A program made the translations under genes and the position numbers. Positions 6,069-8,455 of a stretch of DNA of 8,455 bases are shown piece after piece. This stretch comes from Candidatus Bathyarchaeota archaeon (GTDB lineage: Archaea; Thermoproteota; Bathyarchaeia; 40CM-2-53-6): positions 535 through 8,989 of the forward strand of contig VBBB01000051.1 of the NCBI GenBank assembly GCA_005882955.1, in the 5' to 3' direction. Position 1 is the stretch's first letter. Every line of letters begins with the position of its first letter. The notes under the pieces are model-generated. The model did no database searches and had not been told where the DNA came from. It saw only the letters and a list, made by a program, of their open reading frames with translations.

Positions 6069-6920
6069 GTGCTGGGACCGGTCGACGTCCTAATCATTTT
6101 CCTCGTCTCGATTGTTGCAGGATTCATAGGGGCTATGTTCGGGTTGGGAGGGGGAGTCCTGATCATTCCCTTTCTGACGCTTGTTGAAGGGGTCCCGGTG
6201 CCCCTTGCTGTAGGAGCGAGCATCGTCTCCGTCGTGGCGACCTCTAGTGCATCAGCCGCCACTTATGTTCAGGATCATCTAACAAACCTTCGGCTGGGAA
6301 TGTTTCTGGAAATTGGCACTGTCGCTGGAGCCATCACGGGAGCATTTGTCTCCGTGTTTCTGCCCGCTTCCTATCTCTTCATACTCTTTGGGATAATCCT
6401 ACTATACGCAACGATCGTCATGATTAGAGCCAGAGGAATAGATTTTCCCGCGAACGTGAGGCCAGACAAGACATCTAGAATTCTTGCCTTAGGCAGTCAA
6501 TACGAGGACCACAGCTTGAATCGAGTAGTGAAGTACGAAGTCACCAGGACACCCCTCACAGTCTTCATCGGCTTCTTCGCAGGGATAGTTTCCGGGTTAC
6601 TCGGTGTGGGCGGAGGAATCATCAACGTTCCCACGATGAATCTGGTGAGTAAGATCCCTGTCAAAGTGGCGTCAGCCACCAGCAACTTCATCATCGGCGT
6701 GACGGCCGCGGCCAGCGCCTCTGTTTATCTGCTAAGAGGAGACGTTCATCCATTGCTCGCCGCTCCACTTATCATAGGAGTCGCGGGAGGAGCACTGCTT
6801 GGAACCAAGGTTCTGAAGGTGACTCCTCCAACTCGAGTGAAGGTCGCGTTCGGAATTCTGCTCGCCGCAATATCCCTGCTTATGATCTTGAAAGGATTCA
6901 ATCTGCCTGTGGTTTTGTAA
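6069..6920 (+). CDS. TauE/SafE family anion permease
   Basis: A polytopic membrane protein of 283 residues from GTG 6069. It has the two internally repeated signatures of the TauE/SafE family, AGFIGAMFGLGGG near the N-terminus and AGIVSGLLGVGGG at the middle, each followed by a Pro-containing helix (IIPFL, INVPTM). About eight hydrophobic segments can be traced, with a hydrophilic loop of about 40 residues (RARGIDFP... to ...KYEVTRTP) between the two halves. Members are linked to export or uptake of sulfite, sulfoacetate and related small anions; the substrate here cannot be told. The frame is open up to a TTG at 6009, but the family usually begins just before the first repeat, and AAGGTG at 6051-6056 is a plausible Shine-Dalgarno sequence for GTG 6069. 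The next gene starts 7 bases after the stop, suggesting an operon. Confidence 0.88.
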   Translation: MLGPVDVLIIFLVSIVAGFIGAMFGLGGGVLIIPFLTLVEGVPVPLAVGASIVSVVATSSASAATYVQDHLTNLRLGMFLEIGTVAGAITGAFVSVFLPASYLFILFGIILLYATIVMIRARGIDFPANVRPDKTSRILALGSQYEDHSLNRVVKYEVTRTPLTVFIGFFAGIVSGLLGVGGGIINVPTMNLVSKIPVKVASATSNFIIGVTAAASASVYLLRGDVHPLLAAPLIIGVAGGALLGTKVLKVTPPTRVKVAFGILLAAISLLMILKGFNLPVVL

Positions 6921-6927
6921 GAGAGCC

Positions 6928-7264
6928 TTGGACCTCAACAGACTTGTCTCCTACTCTTTGCGAATCGGGGTCTTCGTAGCCGCTTTCCTTAGCATGGTGG
7001 GGCTCTTCGTTTGGGCGGCTGGTGGTTTCACCAACGTCGTCCGCTGCCGGATCAGAGATTGGCAAAACGCTTGCGTCTGCCTTCGTTGGAAACGATTCAG
7101 GCATCATCTATCTCGCGATCCTTATTCTTATCGCCACTCCAGTGTTTCGAGTGGCAATATCCTCAGTCTATTTTGTTAAGGAAGGAGATAGAAAGTATGT
7201 TCTGATAAGTCTCGCAGTTCTCTCCATGCTAATATTCGCTCTCGTCTCAGGCTACGCGGGCTAA
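6928..7264 (+). pseudogene. DUF1634-type membrane protein, split by a +1 frameshift
   Basis: Two reading frames together give a three-helix protein of about 112 residues. The first frame, from TTG 6928, gives LRIGVFVAAFLSMVGLFVWAAGG, cut inside this note only for clarity: it is a clear first membrane helix. It then degenerates into a Cys/Arg/His-rich sequence ending at 7179. The second frame, from about 7022, gives an Ala/Ser-rich loop, then ILILIATPVFRVAISSVYF, then KYVLISLAVLSMLIFALVSG, ending at 7264. These last two helices match the DUF1634 pattern (IATPVxRV, then YVLIxLxVL), a family usually found next to TauE/SafE permeases, as here. Reading across requires skipping one base at about 7005-7025, near GGTGGTTT. 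The upstream extension of the second frame hits a stop at 6977 and is not hydrophobic. This could be a decayed gene, a sequencing error or, less likely, programmed frameshifting. Confidence 0.72.
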
Positions 7265-7284
7265 AGGAAATGTGACCTTTGAGA

Positions 7285-8019
7285 ATGAACATCTTGATTG
7301 CGGGAGGACTGATTTCAGCTGTAAGCGTCCTGCTTCTCTCCTCAGAAATTGTCGCCTCATTTTTTGGATTCGCGCTGGGGGGTTTGAACATAATCACCGG
7401 AGTCCTAACTCCAAAAGCAGGAGGAATAGTCTATCCCACTGACCAACAGGACCCGTTGAAATTGTCGCTTGACAAAGGGGTGATTAGAACCAGAATTTAC
7501 ACGATAGCCTTCTCTGACAAGAAGCTAGTTCTAAGAAAACTCAGCTCAGTAAACCTAACAGTCGCAACAGCCCTAATCCTAGCTCTCTTAGGATGGGATC
7601 TGGCAGGGCCATTCGGTATCATCGTAGGAGGCATCACTGCATTTTCGTCGCAGGAATTCTTGACTCAGAGACGAAGAGATGGGATCAGGACGGGGAATCT
7701 TCTCGAGCTGTCGGACCGCGGCGACCTTGAGTTTCCCTATGAGGAGTTAGAGCAGGTCCAGCTGTCGGGGAACAGGATTCAGCTCTATCTGAAGGATAGA
7801 ATTGTACGAATCGTGATATCCAGAAAATACTCGAGGATACTGGGACCTGTGCTCGAGAAGGTTATACCCGCGAATCTTCAGTCGGGACCTGTTCCTTCTC
7901 TAGAAGCGCCATCATTCCAGTCGCAACTGTCGCTAGCTCTCCAGCGGCCAAGACGCGGTTCGGCTCGACGAAAAGGGCGCCTCGCCCGGTGGTTTCGACA
8001 TAGAATGCCCATGCCATGA
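7285..8019 (+). CDS. Unrecognised membrane protein with a possible PH-like cytoplasmic domain
   Basis: I do not recognise this 244-residue protein. It begins with about 40 hydrophobic residues (probably a two-helix hairpin), followed by a polar segment with alternating strands (about 60-90), another hydrophobic pair around LTVATALILALLGW and FGIIVGGITAF (93-122), and a basic stretch QRRRDGIR. Residues 140-197 (LLELSDRG to VLEKVIP) have strand-strand-helix patterning that resembles small PH-like domains of bacterial membrane proteins, but this is inference from pattern only. From about residue 195 the tail becomes Pro- and then Arg-rich (QRPRRGSARRKGRLARW) and lies entirely antisense to the next gene, so it may be a readthrough extension. 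Start ATG 7285 is chosen; TTG 7279 is also possible, with AAAGGA upstream. It follows the DUF1634 gene by about 20 bases and may share its transcript. Confidence 0.7.
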   Translation: MNILIAGGLISAVSVLLLSSEIVASFFGFALGGLNIITGVLTPKAGGIVYPTDQQDPLKLSLDKGVIRTRIYTIAFSDKKLVLRKLSSVNLTVATALILALLGWDLAGPFGIIVGGITAFSSQEFLTQRRRDGIRTGNLLELSDRGDLEFPYEELEQVQLSGNRIQLYLKDRIVRIVISRKYSRILGPVLEKVIPANLQSGPVPSLEAPSFQSQLSLALQRPRRGSARRKGRLARWFRHRMPMP

Positions 8020-8104
8020 AGATCATACTTGCCAACCCTGTTGCGAGAGAGTAGATCCAGAGGCCGCTCCAGAACAAGTTTCGAGAGATCCGCGACGAAG
8101 CCAT
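7862..8104 (-). CDS. Small membrane protein of unknown function (80 aa)
   Basis: An 80-residue protein with a short basic N-terminus (SSRISRN), one strong membrane helix of about 22 residues (LWIYSLATGLASMIFMAWAF), then VEPNRVLAAGELATVATGMMALL, which could be an amphipathic or second membrane helix, and an acidic end (EKEQVPTEDSRV). The family is not recognised. A TATA-like GTTAATAACG lies 28-37 bases before the ATG, which fits a leaderless archaeal gene and is the main evidence beyond the coherent amino-acid pattern. Its last 52 codons overlap the 3' end of the preceding plus-strand gene by 158 bases. Of the two frames, this one looks more protein-like in the overlap. Confidence 0.6.
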   Translation of the reverse strand: MASSRISRNLFWSGLWIYSLATGLASMIFMAWAFYVETTGRGALFVEPNRVLAAGELATVATGMMALLEKEQVPTEDSRV

Positions 8105-8131
8105 GACGGAACAGGATATTTGCCGTGCAGC

Positions 8132-8141
8132 GTTATTAACG
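8132..8141 (-). promoter_or_regulatory. TATA box for the 80-aa membrane protein gene
   Basis: The minus strand reads ACGTTAATAACG here, with TTAATAA as core, 28-37 bases before the ATG at 8104. This position is right for an archaeal promoter giving a very short or absent leader. Confidence 0.45.
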
Positions 8142-8225
8142 TGGCGTAAAGCCTAGAGTCCACTCGACAGTCGCTTCCCAAAACGAAAGTCTCAATGGAG
8201 TATAGGAAGTCTCGAGGGCAAAGCT

Positions 8226-8236
8226 AGTTTTTATTC
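8226..8236 (+). promoter_or_regulatory. TATA box of tRNA-Arg(CCG)
   Basis: AGTTTTTATTC lies 24-33 bases before the tRNA 5' end at 8259, the usual archaeal TATA distance. It is the only AT-rich stretch just upstream of the tRNA. Confidence 0.5.
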
Positions 8237-8273
8237 CGACAAAGTTCCACCGCAGCAAGGGACCGTAGTCTAG

Positions 8274-8310
8274 ATCGCCCGATCAGTTGTCTGATAGATG
8301 GCGAGGACAA
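8274..8310 (+). other. 37-base tRNA intron in the D loop (after position 15)
   Basis: The splice sites fit a bulge-helix-bulge. The D-stem strand GTCT pairs with GGAC near the intron's 3' end (one G-T pair), giving a 4-base-pair central helix flanked by 3-base bulges AGA and AAC. The intron body forms TCGCC/GGCGA plus ATCAG/CTGAT with a TTGT loop. Cutting after the second base of each bulge joins GTCTAG to CCAGGATAGGAC, restoring a normal D arm. Confidence 0.85.
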
Positions 8311-8334
8311 CCAGGATAGGACATCGGGCTCCGG

Positions 8335-8350
8335 CGCGTCTTGCGGCGAA
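8335..8350 (+). other. 16-base tRNA intron at the canonical 37/38 position
   Basis: Bulges GGC and AAA flank a central helix CTCC/GGCG with one mismatch (T33 against C). The intron body is a minimal GCG/TGC hairpin with a 3-base loop. The anticodon stem abuts the fold, as in standard archaeal tRNA introns. It is about as small as such an intron can be. Confidence 0.75.
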
Positions 8351-8408
8351 ACCCGAAGGTCGTGGGTTCAAATCCCACCGGTCCCGCTTTTCCCAGGCCA
8401 CACCGAGA

Positions 8409-8455
8409 ATGGATTCAACGAAGAATTCTCCAATATCAGACGTACCCTCTACTAG
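8409..8455 (+). CDS. Possible 5' end of a gene cut by the window edge
   Basis: ATG 8409 opens a frame with no stop for the remaining 47 bases, encoding MDSTKNSPISDVPST. It is only 15 codons of polar sequence, starts 23 bases after the tRNA, and has no clear ribosome-binding site (CCGAGA is the nearest purine run). It may be a real start or chance. Confidence 0.2.
   Translation, partial: MDSTKNSPISDVPST

Larger units (their letters stand above)
8259..8386 (+). tRNA. tRNA-Arg, anticodon CCG, interrupted by two introns
   Basis: Exons are 8259-8273, 8311-8334 and 8351-8386. The spliced product is a complete cloverleaf: acceptor GGGACCG/CGGTCCC, D arm GTCT/GGAC with loop AGCCAGGATA, anticodon stem TCGGG/CCCGA with loop CTCCGGA, a 5-base variable region, T arm GTGGG, TTCAAAT, CCCAC, and discriminator G. 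Anticodon CCG reads the arginine codon CGG. The D-loop intron follows position 15; the second is at the canonical 37/38 site. Other ways of cutting the anticodon-loop intron would give CCA (Trp) or CGA (Ser), but the short variable arm argues against Ser, and the fold at 37/38 plus the G discriminator and strong likeness to the other tRNA-Arg favour Arg. No CCA is encoded, and a short T run (CTTTT) follows. Confidence 0.9.

Noticed and set aside
5981..6262. 93-codon minus-strand frame opposite the TauE/SafE start
   Set aside because: Thr/Pro-rich antisense of a membrane helix-coding region, overlapping the argS start; no independent signal.
6898..7107. Acidic 69-codon minus-strand frame spanning the frameshifted gene
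   Set aside because: The frame is antisense to the first DUF1634 helix and has no promoter or domain; the frameshift reading explains the locus better.
8259..8386. Reading the right-hand tRNA as tRNA-Trp (CCA) or tRNA-Ser (CGA) by shifting the intron
   Set aside because: Shifted cuts break the bulge-helix-bulge at 37/38, and the 5-base variable region excludes a Ser-type long arm. The Arg identity also matches the other tRNA-Arg.
1..8455. CRISPR array, insertion sequence, integrase or attachment site
   Set aside because: No regularly spaced repeats, transposase-like frame or duplicated tRNA end was seen.

Overview
The window looks archaeal. The tRNA-Arg gene near the right end carries two introns bounded by bulge-helix-bulge folds, neither tRNA gene encodes its CCA tail, TATA-like boxes sit about 25-35 bases before several genes, and the arginyl-tRNA synthetase and isocitrate dehydrogenase have archaeal-type sequences. 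The D-loop intron position suggests a Thermoproteota/TACK-type lineage, but that is inference. No mobile element, CRISPR array or rRNA is visible.

Layout from left to right. (1) 1-1161, minus: most of a secreted, C-terminally anchored membrane protein of unknown function, running off the left edge. (2) 1256-1331, minus: tRNA-Arg(GCG) with its own TATA box and T-rich end. (3) 1452-1679, plus: a small zinc-ribbon protein. (4) 1728-2855, minus, and 2973-4004, plus: a divergent pair, a citrate-synthase-family enzyme and an NADP-type isocitrate-dehydrogenase-family enzyme. Together these would form the oxidative branch of the TCA cycle leading to 2-oxoglutarate. (5) 4008-5975, minus: arginyl-tRNA synthetase, converging on the dehydrogenase with 3 bases between the stop codons. 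(6) 6069-6920, plus, then a frameshifted DUF1634-type gene (6928-7264) and an unrecognised membrane protein (7285-8019). The first two form the familiar TauE/SafE plus DUF1634 permease pair. (7) 7862-8104, minus: a small membrane protein overlapping the end of the preceding gene on the opposite strand. (8) 8259-8386, plus: tRNA-Arg(CCG) with a 37-base D-loop intron and a 16-base anticodon-loop intron. (9) 8409-8455: perhaps the first codons of another gene.

The most striking point is that the arginyl-tRNA synthetase is complete and well conserved from end to end except that the HIGH signature block, the class I ATP-binding motif, is cleanly missing in frame. The KMSKS-equivalent, the anticodon-binding domain and the family's usual C-terminal ERM remain. 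It lies between two tRNA-Arg genes. Either this is a catalytically dead or repurposed synthetase, or the deletion is an assembly error; read mapping and a search for a second argS would decide. Secondary oddities are an Asp-to-Glu change at the catalytic-base position of the citrate synthase, two unusual substitutions in the isocitrate dehydrogenase, the frameshift in the DUF1634 gene, and the long antisense overlap at 7862-8019.
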